Shown piece by piece: positions 11,505-23,016 of a DNA stretch of 64,000 nt (the stretch's first letter is position 1; each line of letters opens with the position of its first letter). Where the stretch lies: positions 434,001 through 498,000 of the forward strand of contig JAIXMN010000023.1 in NCBI GenBank assembly GCA_025716815.1, read 5' to 3'. The DNA comes from Dichotomocladium elegans. Taxonomy: Eukaryota; Mucoromycota; Mucoromycetes; Mucorales; Lichtheimiaceae. Made by a program: the position numbers and the translations under genes. The notes below the pieces were generated by a model that searched no databases, was not told where the DNA came from, and saw only the letters and a program-made list of their open reading frames with translations.

Positions 11505-12819
11505 TCATATTTGGAACCATTCCAGATCGCTTGCACCGGCTGTTTTTGCGTCTTTGAGTCTATCGTATACTACTTGCTTTAGAGATCGATAGCGCTCACG
11601 ACCTGGTACCTTCGACACGAGGAGCCATCTAGGTAGCGTGGATGGATTGTCATGCTCTTGCGTGGCTAGAACAGCGGTTACATTTTACAGTCAGCATGAT
11701 CCGTCGTCCTTGATTTTGGGGAAAGCCTACCTTCTTCATCGCTTTCACCTTCCATCACCTCCTCCTCGTAAAAATCTTCCTCGGGTTCCAGGACAAGCGG
11801 CCGGGTCGTTAGACTCTTCACTGTGCATTTTGCGCAGCGGAAGGCGTCAAGTCGCACAAGTTTGTGGCAGTGCGATGTCCAGAGCCAGATAATGTGTGCT
11901 GTGACCCACTCGCACCGTTGTACGACGACCTCTGTCAGTCGCTCGCATTCAGTACCGAGCGCCTGGATAACCACCTCCATCGGAATCAAGGTTTGGGTGA
12001 GGCCCGACGGGACAGCGTGGTGCTGAAGAGTCGATACATATTCCCCTGTTTCTTCAATCCGTCGGTCATACATAATCGTCGTCAAGGACAAATTGATGCT
12101 TGTCAAGTTCCGACACGTGCGAGCCATTTGCATAAGCGACGATGTCGTTACCAGGACCGGAATATCCTTGGTCTCTCTCGCGTTACAATTTAATAAGCCA
12201 GAAGAAGAGACGACTGCAAAAATATCGCCCTCTATATGATTTTCCGTAGTGGCGGTTGAGCTATCATTTGCTGTACCTTGTTCGGTGCTGGTGATCAGCG
12301 TGTTTTGGAAGTCTTTAGGATATGTCTTTTTTTTCAGCAAGCAGAAAATTATAGCGTCATAGATGCATATATATATATATATACATCTTGGAAAGAAGAA
12401 AACCCACCTGAGATATACCTTACAGAAGAAGTTGCCACCAGATCAAGTACTGTAACAAAGTTCCCATAGCAAAATGTTTTCTTATCCCGCGTGAGTGTCA
12501 GGATAAAGGTCGCCCAGCGATAAGTATCGGCGATGCGCGCGTGCCGGTATAGTAATGGAGCAATGCAGAGCATCCACTGTCGACACACGAGCGAAACGGC
12601 ATACATGGTCGATTGGCAATCCTTGAGATAACTAAATATCTCTAAAAGAACCTCATGGGGGAATGCATAACCAAACCGTGAACCCGATGGTTGATGCTGA
12701 GATGCTTGCTGGTTTGAATCCAAAGTTTGATTGATCCTGTGTTCAAGGCGTTTCTTACACCATAGCAGGTAATCCTCGCGAGGAACTTTGAGAATGTTGC
12801 CTTCACTGCCGGCATTCAT
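11505..12819 (-). CDS. F-box protein
   Basis: Three exons: 11505-11665, 11731-12312 and 12408-12819 (384 residues). An F-box lies at about residues 50-85 (FPHEVLLEIFSYLKD...SLVCRQW). This domain binds Skp1 in SCF ubiquitin ligases. The following region (SLMQMARTCRNLTSINLSL, ECERLTEVVVQRCEWV, CHKLVRLDAFRC) has the spacing of degenerate leucine-rich repeats, the usual substrate-recognition half. An acidic patch (EPEEDFYEEEVMEGESDEE) precedes the last exon. The intron between exons 1 and 2 could alternatively use GTAAGG at 12423 with an AG at 12326; the chosen pair (12313-12407) reads more naturally across the junction (YIS|DFQN). The last intron (11666-11730) is clear. The substrate is unknown. 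The gene follows the polytopic-protein gene in tandem. Confidence 0.8.
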
Positions 12820-14645
12820 CGTTTCGATTTATTTTTTTTGTTGGTGTTTTAGTGAACGAAGGGAAGACAAGGGGAGGGGGAAAAGAAAAAAGGGTTCCAC
12901 CCGTAGGATAAGCCTGGTTGCCCGCTTAGGGGAAGATCTTTTGCCCTACGCTGTCTTTGGTACGCACTTTATAAGGAACCGAAATACTGTACTGCTGCGC
13001 ATCAATGTTCAACCGAAAGATTTCCGACTTTTCGCAGATGGTGGTGTGCTATCTTGGCGAGGATGAACGTTTACTCTATCTGCGCGCCCTTGCATATCCA
13101 TTTTCGGCGCAACGATTCAGAATATGCCCTGCCAAGGTCGTATCGGGAAATGTGCGAACAAAATATCGGAATGTAGACCAAAAACGTAAAGCAGAAGAAT
13201 AGAGACGGGCGTAATAAAAGCACTACCATTTGACAAGCCAAGTGCCTGAACTGAGATGGACAGCTACACCTCCTGTTTCGAGATATAGGTTATCGAGATG
13301 CAGTACATGCGTAAAAAAAAGCTTAAGGCGCAATTTCTTCCAGCACTTGATGCCAATGCACGGCGGTCTGAGGCAGATCCATGGTCTGCTTCCTTTTAAT
13401 TTTTTTGCGTCACATCAACGAACCATCTACTGTATGCAGGCCACTTGTCGATCATTCTTTTCTAGACCTTTTGTAATCTTTGAAGAGAAATGTGGGGACA
13501 AAGCACGAAGCTACAGTTACGAAACGCAAGTAAAAGAAATATCGTATCTCATGTACATATGACCTGGATGAGGGTTGATAAATTCGTTTATAACCATTAC
13601 TGTGTTTCTTCTGGCCACGCGCACAGGACCCATCTCTTTGATATGCAATACTATGTCGCTCCAAAAGGGCCTGCACGCCCTTCCCCTCCCCCACGCCACC
13701 GCTCAGATACCGAAGGTTGTAATCTTGCGTTGTATATAGCGATAGACCATGTATTGGTCCAGAAAGATAGCGCAAGAGTGAATTCCGTACATTCGTTGTT
13801 CATCCGCTGTACGTAGGAAATTTCGGTACAATATTTTCTTGCCACAGTGATTGGGATATCGGGGATCAAGAAGATCTATCTAAAGATGCGGATGGTGGGG
13901 TCCAAGTCCACCGTGCAACATACAGAAGATGGAGAGAGAGAGAGGGAGGGAGAGGGTCGATCTCAGGATAGATCGAGATGAAACACACCGTTTGTGTAGC
14001 AAGGATAGTGTCGAACATGATTGTACATAGATCCATTGTTTCGATCATTATTCTAGCACTTGACCCACCCCCACTCGCCACGCGACCATGGCATAACAAA
14101 AAAAAAAACCTATATCTGCGAATCATCCCGAAAGAAGCAGCAGCAAGTGACAAAAGTCACTCAAAAGACGCTTCTGCAGAGACCTTGAACCGATTGTGTC
14201 CGCGTCGTTTTACATATGAACGGGGTAGGGTGGTTTTTTTTTTTTTTACGTATTGCTTGCTCTATGTGGTATAATAGGGTCCCGAGAGGTCGAGATCATA
14301 TATCTTGTTCTAACATGCACGTAGATGTCTTGCTAGGAAGATTCGTCTGGATCCTTTGATGTGTTTTCTGTCCATCTCGTATTAATTGGGTGGTGTGTGG
14401 ATTACTTATTTTGGAGAGGGAGTTGGTGGTTAGTAATGTTCCACGGGGGGGGGAGCTAGCATGACCAGCCACAAGTGACACGAATGGCATTTCCCTTTTA
14501 AGAATGTTCATAGCCTATGTATGGATAATGTATTTATGGTACAAGATGTGGAGGGGAGGGGATATTACAACGGTTCATCGAAATGATTACTGGGGTGAGG
14601 GAGAGAGAGAATGCGTGTGCTATTTTGTTTGGTGTCTGCTCATGG
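12820..14645. other. Intergenic, no supported gene
   Basis: Only short, changing frames are present. It includes a (GA)n tract at about 13931-13952 and long A and T runs near 14100 and 14235. Confidence 0.55.
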
Positions 14646-15938
14646 CTAAGAATAATGAAGGTGACGATGGCTGATGTAGCTCGAGAAGGTGCTGTTGGGT
14701 GTTGGGATGAAGAAGGCAGCCTGGGCAGCGACTTCTGCGTCGACGAGAGGGATGAGAAGCGGTTCTTGGATGAGATGCTTGATTTGCTGGACAAAGTCGC
14801 GCAAGGTGAAGATGCAAATGAAATTGCCCAGGTTGGCTAGACTCTCTGGGTGAATATCTGTGGCGAGGTAAATCAACCGGAACCGCGGGTCCCGGATGCT
14901 GCTGCTGCTGCTGCTGCTCGTCGACTGCTGCTGCTGCTGACGGTGATGAAGCGCGACGCAGGCCTCGAGGAGCTTGGCCGGGCCGTGCGTGTCCCTGACG
15001 GTCATGAGTCTCTGGGCGATGCCGTCCTGCTCGTACTGGTACGCCCAGCCGTCCTGCTGATCGCGCTGCTCAAGCTTATGGCGTATCTCAGCCTGCGTCG
15101 CATTTGCACGCGCCCGAAACGCGCCGTCGCCGAGCCGCAAATGGACGCTCGTGAACTGCCTCGGCCCGCCCAGCTGCTGGACCACGTACTCGGCCGCCAT
15201 GCGCACGCCCGCGTTGGATGGCCCTACGCGCTGCCAGAGCTCGCGCCGCGCCTTGACAAGCGGCCGCCGCGTGAGCTTCAGCCGGTCCGTGCCAAAAAGA
15301 GAGCCAAAGAAGAGGAGCGTCTCGTTCCGCGCGATGAGCGCGTCGAGGTCAATGCGTGTACTGTACTTGCCGTACAGCGCCGTCTTGGCCGCATCGTGGA
15401 TCTGGTACGTGTACCGCCTGGTGTCATTCACATAATACACATCGCGTATCCCAAGCTCGCGCTCAAAATAGTCTGGCCCCATGTCCCCCCGCTGAAGCAC
15501 ATGCACGCCCAGCTCTCCGAGCGCACTCAGATCGAACACGTCCTCCACCGCCCGGGGCACGTAGTGCCGGTAGTCGAAGCAGCCGGGCACCTTGCCTGGC
15601 TGCCTGTGCCGCGGGCATTCGTCAACGCGATGCTCCAGTTCGGCAAATGAATTCCAGTACGTGCCACTGCCAAGATTCACCTCGGGCATGATAAGCGTCC
15701 GCTTCGTCGCAAGCGCGAGGATCATCGCATTGATATACGCAAGGCGCTGGTTCTGCAGCCCCGAGTGGGGAAGGAACGTGATGTATTTTGGCTGCTGATG
15801 CAGCTCAAGATCAAGCGCCTCGTCCGACACCGAAGGGAGCCGGATAGGGCGGCTAATGTACATGTGCCCGAGGATGATGGTGGAGAATAAAACCACCAAC
15901 AGCGTCGCGGGCGGGCAGCGTCGGTAGTGTCGAAACAT
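14646..15938 (-). CDS. O-fucosyltransferase-like type II membrane protein
   Basis: Single coding exon, 430 residues from the ATG at 15938. That ATG follows a strong 3' splice site (TTTGCACAG at about 15945-15953), so a 5'UTR intron is likely; an in-frame Met at 15986 would lie inside that intron. The N-terminus is basic, then a transmembrane helix (LLVVLFSTIILGHMY). The luminal domain matches GDP-fucose protein O-fucosyltransferases: the N-terminal HSGLQNQRLAYINAMILALATKR block and the HLRLGD motif (HxRxGD) at about 266-271 for GDP-fucose binding, then RLIYLATDI. It probably fucosylates proteins or glycans in the ER/Golgi; the acceptor is unknown. The CTG repeat near 14899-14940 encodes Gln/Ser runs before the last block. 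GC content is visibly higher than its neighbours. Confidence 0.8.
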   Translation of the reverse strand: MFRHYRRCPPATLLVVLFSTIILGHMYISRPIRLPSVSDEALDLELHQQPKYITFLPHSGLQNQRLAYINAMILALATKRTLIMPEVNLGSGTYWNSFAELEHRVDECPRHRQPGKVPGCFDYRHYVPRAVEDVFDLSALGELGVHVLQRGDMGPDYFERELGIRDVYYVNDTRRYTYQIHDAAKTALYGKYSTRIDLDALIARNETLLFFGSLFGTDRLKLTRRPLVKARRELWQRVGPSNAGVRMAAEYVVQQLGGPRQFTSVHLRLGDGAFRARANATQAEIRHKLEQRDQQDGWAYQYEQDGIAQRLMTVRDTHGPAKLLEACVALHHRQQQQQSTSSSSSSSIRDPRFRLIYLATDIHPESLANLGNFICIFTLRDFVQQIKHLIQEPLLIPLVDAEVAAQAAFFIPTPNSTFSSYISHRHLHYS

Positions 15939-16184
15939 GGAGTCTGTGCAAAGAAAAGGAGGTGAGAAAAAGCCCAACGAGTTCAACGCATGCTAAATGA
16001 ATCATTAAATTGCCTCGATTTGGTCTTTTTTCCTTTTCCTTTTTCATCCTCCGACGTCCTAAGTGCACCCCCCCCTTTTGGGCTTTTACCAGGACGTCAA
16101 CGTTGCAAATCCGCCTCAAAGTGGGACACCCGTCTTCATTGTCTCTGCCCAAAATTTTCTCTTTTGTCACACATACAGTACTAT

Positions 16185-19100
16185 TTATTCCTCATCTCTA
16201 ATTACACTGAGCACCTTATTTCGCTTCATAGCCACAGGCCGCCCGATACCTAGCCGGCGTTTGCGAGGTATCGTGTTGCTCCCATCGGTGTCCGTCTCTT
16301 CTGAGTCCGCCATGGATGCTGCTGGTGGGGTTATCATGATCGGTTCATCTCGAACGTCTTCCAGGCTCTGATCATTGTCGTCGTCATCATCGTCATCAGC
16401 AATATCTAAATCAAACTCAATCAGAGAATGACGTTCAGACTCGGCATGGGTACTCTCGTCTGCTTCAGCCCCTATGTCCGCGACCTCCCGTCCCAAAGGC
16501 GATGGCACAGAGGATGGATTATCGCTCTGGAGTTCGTCACCGTCGTCTTCTGCGGCATCGCTGTCTTGATCGCGAGGTATCTAAGTGGTATCCACCCCCC
16601 CCAATCCCCGCTTTATTTTTAGCAGGCACTTGAACACAGCAAAAAAAAAAATAGTTTAAAAAAAATTCACCTGAGAAGAGACCTCAGCACCGCTAAGATC
16701 GCGATGTTTCAGCGCACCTTGATGACACAGGTTAGATGATTAATTCCTAATATCGTACAAGCTTCTATTACCTAAAAAGAAGGCGTCGGACGGAGCGTTG
16801 TTTTCTGTCAGTAGCATCTTAACCTGGAAGATAACAATCTCCAACGCCTTTTTCAAAGGAGGAACATAACTCGCAAGCTGAACGTCCTTGTGTACTTTTA
16901 CATGCGAGCAGATGATCTTGAGCGTCACAACAAGTTCCATTAAGTCAGCCAGTTCGTTCGTAGCCACCGCATCTTTATTACCTGAAGCATGCGCGTGCTT
17001 GTCTGAAAATTCTTTAGAATGTTCACGATTTCTCCCTTATACGTGCGGAATACATTCGTAAAGTAGGGAATTGAATGCTTCGTGAACTGATCGACAAAAG
17101 TCCTGCTGGTTTTGAGCAGTAGACCAAAGAGGGCGCGTTGCTCCTTCGTCTTGATGTACTTTATGATAAGCTCAAAAATCTTGACAATCTTCTGGTTTTG
17201 TATAAGGACAACTTCAACGTCTTGGTCCGTCGCTTGTAAAAGATTTAGTGCCTTGACGGTTTGATTGATCATGGCCTTGTGTGACGGGATTATATATTAT
17301 ACATATAAATATAGCCGAAGAAAAAAGAACATTCAGATCCATTCGTACCTGATAATAAAATAAAACGGTATCTTGGCGCAGCAATGGGTGCTCGTCAATA
17401 GGTCCGTCTTGATCATAAGTGGGAAGCACTACTTCGACGTAGTTGTGAAGCTCTGTTAGCGGATCTTGATGTAGTTCGATCGCTTGCTCAAGCAAAAAAG
17501 GGATATCTTTCTAGAAAAAGAAGAATAATTAGCAACATCGCACTCTGCTTATCCACCCATGTGCTTATCACCTTGATATTCCTCCAATCAAACCAATCGG
17601 TTGTCAAAATTCGGGACACTACGGCGTGTGCATGCGGCTTGAAGGATGTGTGGGTGATTTCCATGATACGAAGCAAGGTCTTGAACAAGGTAACTGCAGT
17701 GGACGCCTGCTGCATATTGTCTCCATAGCGTGCCAAATATTTGAAAGCCTCCTGGGCATTTGCCTCAAAGGACAGAGTTTGGCTAGCGTCTACCGCAACT
17801 CGGCTTGCCAGGGTCATGAAAATAGCCTGGGATTTTTGGAGAAATATCAATTATTGCACTATTTTTTTACGGCTCCGTTCCATTGCACTAACATTTGAAA
17901 TATCTTCATGTTCTGGACTTTCGATATCAGGCCAAGAGAGGAGCTTGTGAAGAATATCGAATATGTGTGCAGTACATTGCGCAATGGAGTCCGAGTCCTA
18001 TCGACCCTTTTTTTAGTACATCAACAAAGCAAGCGTTCAGATATTGTAACTCACGGTATCCGCTACGCCACCTTGTGTATCCTAATAAATGGGTGTTACT
18101 CAAGAACAGCCTCAAAATAACAACATGAACAGGTACCTGTAACATTGTGCTTTCGTAAACTGTTTCCAATTGCTCGAGGATGGTGGGTAAATGATGGATG
18201 ACCTATATAGGATCGCCCTTTTTTTTAGTAAAATAAAAACAGTTCTCTGCTCCGGTATATGTTACCTGTCGCATCATATCGGGAACGTTCTGGCGGGACC
18301 AGCTGGAGCTCTTGGGAAGCGGTCGGGCTTTGTCATCTGTTGCTGATTTTTTCCTGCCAAAAGGTGTAGATGGGGCAGGAACAATCTTCACATCCAGTTT
18401 CTCGCTCAGATCTTTTAGAATGTAATTAATCTCTGCATACTATGTGCCATCATGCGTCAGTTGCAGACAAAATATTAGCTGTAGTCTTCTTCGTCTTACG
18501 CTTAGCTTGAATCCTTCATAGCGGATGTCTCGGCTCTTTCGAAGTATGCTGATAACATTGACCTGGCAAACAGAACCTCAGTCGTCAATATTTGCATAAA
18601 ACAATTTAGTGAAAACTTTACGTTGAAAGGACGCATAAACGGTCGAAGCGCAGCAACAGATTCGAATGATATGCCATTTGTATTCACTTTTTTCGTCGGC
18701 GGCTTAAAGTCTGCTTGTGAGCTTTTTGTCTGGATGGAGAAATGTGAGAAGAAGCTGGATTGAGGTTCATCATATCTATCATCAAACTTACCGAATTTGC
18801 CTGAATCAGCGGCAGTGCCCTCTCGTTGCCATCCAAGGTCGTCGTGACATGGAATTCGAGTGGTGCGTATTGGTGCATTGATTTCATCATCTTCTCAAGC
18901 TTGGCTTCATAAATTAGAATATCCTTGAGTCGTTGTAGGACTTTTACGTCGTTGTCTTCGCCTGACACTTTTGAGAAGGCATTAAGCAATTCACGGAACC
19001 TGTAAAAGGGTAGATCCCATGTTAGAGCACGCCTCCTCTTATTGTGCTAGTAAACTTTAACTTGCCAGTTAATTGCATAGAAAAGCAGATCACAAGCATC

Positions 19101-22100
19101 TTGCCGTTCATGTGTTTCCATTTCTTGGATCAGTGCCTAAATGTTGATGGATTTGTTTTTTCTTAGGCGTCCAGTCATTATTTGGTTCTGTTCCCGCCTC
19201 TTTTACCTCAAGATCATTCCATTGGAACATCACCAGCCCACAGCCCAAAAGAGCGTCAATTTCTTCCAAGTTCTGATCGTTGTTCAGCCATTCTAGTGTC
19301 TGCAGTAGTCTAAAGATGGATGAAAGTGGCAGCAGAAGCTTTTTCTTCCTTCGATCATCTACGCCATGGACAAGAGAATAAAATCCAAGCGCGATGGCTC
19401 CGTCCTACATATTCCCAGTTCTCAGCAACGAAGTACAGTTATTCATTCTTCGGCTTTACCTCGCCGTCCAGGTGCGCTTGAACACATGGCTTCACCGTAA
19501 TCCGTTCGTCTTTCTCGCCTTGGGCCGCCATCGCTTCCGCCTCTTCAATGTCAACAACATAATCGTCCGTGAAATCATTCGTCATGTTATCCTTTATCCA
19601 TAGTTGAAGCCGTTTATCCATTTTATCGTGTTCGACCATATACCCCAGCTCATCATACAAGAGCGCAAGGCATGTCTGACTGACGTTAGTTGATCATGTA
19701 TGACCGTGGATTGTCACCTATCCGCTTACCGGGTATTCCGTACAGTTTCGCAATATCATTTCTAAAAACTGGATTGCCTGCCGAAGCAATGGATGATGGT
19801 TTGCCTGTTCTGCAGATATCCTTTCGGCTGTTTGGAAAAGGGGGTTGTTGCACGATGCGTAAATAATTGTTCATTCCATATCAACTCAACTACTAAAAAA
19901 GAAGACCTGAACTTACTCTGGGTACTCGATGATCCAGCGGCGGTACTTGGATTACATAGCCTTTCAGAACCAAGCACTTTGACTATAGCGAGGCAGCCGA
20001 TGACGCCAATATTTTTGTATTTCTCGCGGGGGTTGGACAACTGTTTCCGTATGACAATCTGAATTTCAGACCACAGGCTAGAGTTGCCACTATTGCTCAG
20101 TCCTCCACTCGTCTAAGGTTGCGTGATTGAGCAAACATCGAAACATCATTTTTCTTGAGACGCGTTAAGCAAGAATCTCTTACCGTCAACGCCAACAAGC
20201 TAAAAATGTTGAAAAGTATCCGGATCTGGGGTAGAGAGAGGTTGTCGAGATAGTCCAAGATTCCCTTGATGAACACGTCATACACAGCCATAGTGTCAAC
20301 ATCTGTTTCTGCAAGTTTCAAGAGCACATCAAGAGCCGCATCTATTTCTGCCATGTAAGAACAAAGTTAAGGATTGGATTCGAGATGAAGTTAATATAAT
20401 TCAAGTCGGGGATCTCGAGAGAAAAGGATATCGATCCGCTGCCGATATGGGTCACCAGCAAACCGATGGTTTCCTATCATCGTTAAACCGAGAGCTCATA
20501 AAGGTCAAAAAAAGAGAACTCACCTGACGATAATGAGCATCACAGGATTTGAATGCATACATGTAGAGTGTGCTTGCACAGGGAGCCAGAATGCTGTTTT
20601 GCTGCGATGAACGCACTAGAACCTCTGCTAACGATAGGATTGCGTTCCAGTAACTGCGAGGGTATAACATAAGTATACAATGGCAATCCAAGCAGGCACG
20701 GGAATTCCTCACCCTGTCAAGCCATCAGCATGATTAAAAATAGCTTCTTTCAGAAGACGAGGCGTGATCAGCCCGTTGATTATTTTTTTCCGGATGAGCT
20801 GTTCTGCCTTCTTCTTCGTGGACGGCATCGAATAAAGAATCACAAGAACAAGCACATCAATAACTTTATGGGCATCCTAATATCAGGTCAGCAATCAGAT
20901 AACATGAATTACACTGAAAAAAAGGTGTACCTTTGTCTCTAAGGCAGCTATTGACTTTGTCCATGAATCACAGACGTATTTATGAAATTGTAAGCCGAGC
21001 TTGATGGATTCTATTCTCATCGGAAAGGATTAAGTGGAAGTCTTTAAAGGAGAATTTTTCTTTCTGACCTAGGATTAGTGCTTCGGAGGAGGTTTTGGGA
21101 GCCGATTTCTGTTGCTGTCTGGAACTTGTAGGATGCCCTAACGATTGAAAATCTAGTTTCTCGCGGATCCCATAAATAACCTGTAAAAGATATAAAAAAA
21201 GGCCTTGAGCAATCTTCTATTCCTCAGGACATCCGATATAAAAATTCTACCAGGTCAATCGTCGATGGTGATACAGTTTGAAGTAAAAATCGGAGGATCA
21301 CGGCCAGGTCGCTTTGTTCAGCTGATTCTAATCGGTCAAGAACCGTTTCCCGGACATCTTCCTGCCGATTCCCGCGCTCGGGTTAAAAAATGGTTTTCCA
21401 TCCCCCCTGCCTCCAGTCCTCCACATTCGATTTACCAAGGACTCAGCATGTGATGTAAGGTTGGATAGGGCATCGAGGATCGGCACCGTCAATTCAGGAG
21501 TCTCATGCATAAGCTCTTTGAGATACACGACCATGGGCTACAACACAGGCCATCAGCAACAATCCCCCTCTCATTCATGCTCAGCAAAACTTGCGCCCTG
21601 TTTTCTCACACCTTATGCTCAGAATCATTGATGATATCAGGGAGAGAGGTAATGATTTCGTGCTGGATGATAGGAGGTGTAATCTGGATGATCTTTTGTG
21701 TAGTCCCTTCATGTTACCGCATTGTTCTCGGATCATGCCATGAACAGATTCAATCCCTTGTTACCTCAATGAGTTTGTCTGAAAGGGCCTGCGGATCGAC
21801 AATGTATTCCGACCAACGTAACTGATGCAAAATAAGACGGGCAGTGCAGGAGCTCGAATGACTAAACATGAAAAGTAGCAGCAGCAACCATATCCCGAAA
21901 GTGATCCGGTCAGTCGCTGTGATGGGAGAAGTGGTATGTATGCATGCACGTACTCGTTCTCCAACTCGTCGTAGAATTCCGGCAATCGCTCAAGCATATA
22001 GCCGATCAAATCGGTTTGTAAAATGTCAATTGCGAGCAGCGTCTTCGCAACACTGTCTACAGTGCCTGATCTAAAAGCGATTGCGATTATCAGGCGGGAG

Positions 22101-22486
22101 AGGTGTCGCGTTATTACTTTTTTGTTGGAAGGTCGCTGTACAAGAACATACCGTTGGGCTGCTGCAGACGGAACCATGTCGATCGCTAAAGTGGCCGGGA
22201 GGAGGAACTTGCGAAATAGATCTACATCCTGCAGGTAAGAGCTCATGCTCTCGAAAAAGACGTTGAGATTATTTCGATAGTTCGGGTCGGTTCTGATCTT
22301 GAGCGATAGGGCTCGACGAAAAAGAATCGGTTCAGAGGCTATAGGTCTGATATGAGCACAGTCGCAAAAAAAGGGGATGGGGGATATTGAACAGAAGCAC
22401 ATACTGAATGTTGCCGGGACGTCATTTTCCGCAGTGAGGATGCAGCCTGTTTCTTGGAGGAGATCTGCAAAAGTGTTGTTCGTCAT
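16185..22486 (-). CDS. FANCD2: FANCD2 homologue (Fanconi anaemia group D2 protein), 31 exons
   Basis: 31 exons, all phase-consistent, total 4305 nt (1434 residues; human FANCD2 is about 1450): 16185-16580, 16671-16717, 16772-16916, 16982-17275, 17349-17510, 17572-17826, 17893-17997, 18055-18081, 18137-18202, 18266-18439, 18500-18562, 18622-18729, 18792-18999, 19066-19136, 19207-19404, 19460-19675, 19730-19827, 19917-20112, 20184-20354, 20432-20473, 20524-20653, 20713-20876, 20931-21010, 21069-21180, 21251-21361, 21436-21537, 21612-21692, 21765-21861, 21954-22070, 22152-22338 and 22405-22486. Colinear family motifs include LLAIDILQ, KGILDYLDNLS, YAINWFRELLNAF, and AFFLG joined to LKHRDL, plus an acidic C-terminal tail. 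In the family, the FANCI-FANCD2 clamp is monoubiquitinated at stalled forks to direct interstrand-crosslink repair in the nucleus. One intron is AT-AC and one GC-AG. The 5' end (MTNNTFADLL) is the least certain; an extra upstream exon is possible. Confidence 0.93.
19000..19065 (-). other. GC-AG intron (FANCD2 intron 18)
   Basis: The donor is GCAAGT directly after AAC-TG; removing 66 nt recreates the Trp of the conserved NWFRE motif. A GT donor nearby gives the wrong phase. Confidence 0.88.
20355..20431 (-). other. U12-type AT-AC intron (FANCD2 intron 12)
   Basis: Read on the minus strand, the 77-nt intron starts ATATCCTTTT, the minor-spliceosome 5' splice-site consensus. It carries TCCTTAAC, a perfect U12 branch-site core, with the branch adenosine about 12 nt from the end, and finishes TTCTTAC. 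No GT or GC donor here keeps the frame. Splicing at AT-AC joins ...GSGS to MAEIDAALD in phase 0, matching the length of the corresponding human FANCD2 stretch as I remember it. Confidence 0.92.
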
Positions 22487-23016
22487 TAGAGCACAGGTGA
22501 AAAAGAAGGCATACGCGGGGCGGGGTTGAGTCCTGAAAACGGAACGCGCCCATATCCGCAGGCACACACACACACACGCGTTTAGCGTCGTCGTCGGACA
22601 TGAGATTGTTCAAGCGAAACAATGTCTCTGACGCCCAAAAATCGGTACGCGTCCCAACAAATAGAAAGGGAAATACAGAAGGGGAGGCTATTTGTTGTGA
22701 GCGACGGTGCCGTTCAAGCCTCTCTGTATTTCGTATCAAGATGACGGGAACCACGAAGACATGATTTGAATAATATCGGTGCGCGCATATTTCCGATCAA
22801 TGTATTTTTGGGAAGGGGCGATCGCTGGTGGTACCACAAAGCAATTATACCCTTTTCCTCTTTTTTTAAAAAAAGAGAGAGGACACTTTCTTTACTGCTC
22901 TGCTACTGTTTTGTCCTTTTTTTCCTCCCCTCACGACGGGTTGTGTTTCCCTCTCGCACCTTTTTTTTATTGTTATCTGCCATTACCGATCGTTTCATTT
23001 GTAACATAGTATAAAG
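22487..23016. other. Divergent promoter region between FANCD2 and the PC-esterase-like gene
   Basis: About 530 nt between two head-to-head start codons. It contains a (CA)n tract (about 22562-22578) and long pyrimidine runs near 22850-22975. A short ATG frame upstream of FANCD2 (about 22601, MSDDDAKR) is out of phase with the gene and was not joined to it. Confidence 0.6.

Noticed and set aside
19207..19404. Possible extra FANCD2 intron ending at AG just above 19309
   Set aside because: The frame reads straight through (SIFRLLQTLEW) and matches the human PYFRLLRL stretch, so no intron is needed.
19812..19824. ATATCCTTT on the plus strand
   Set aside because: Opposite strand to the gene it overlaps; no plus-strand gene there.
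22500..22605. Upstream FANCD2 exon starting MSDDDAKR
   Set aside because: Its donor (GTATGC) is in the wrong phase for the only acceptor. The in-frame ATG at 22486 followed by TFADLLQETG matches the family start better; the 5' end stays uncertain.
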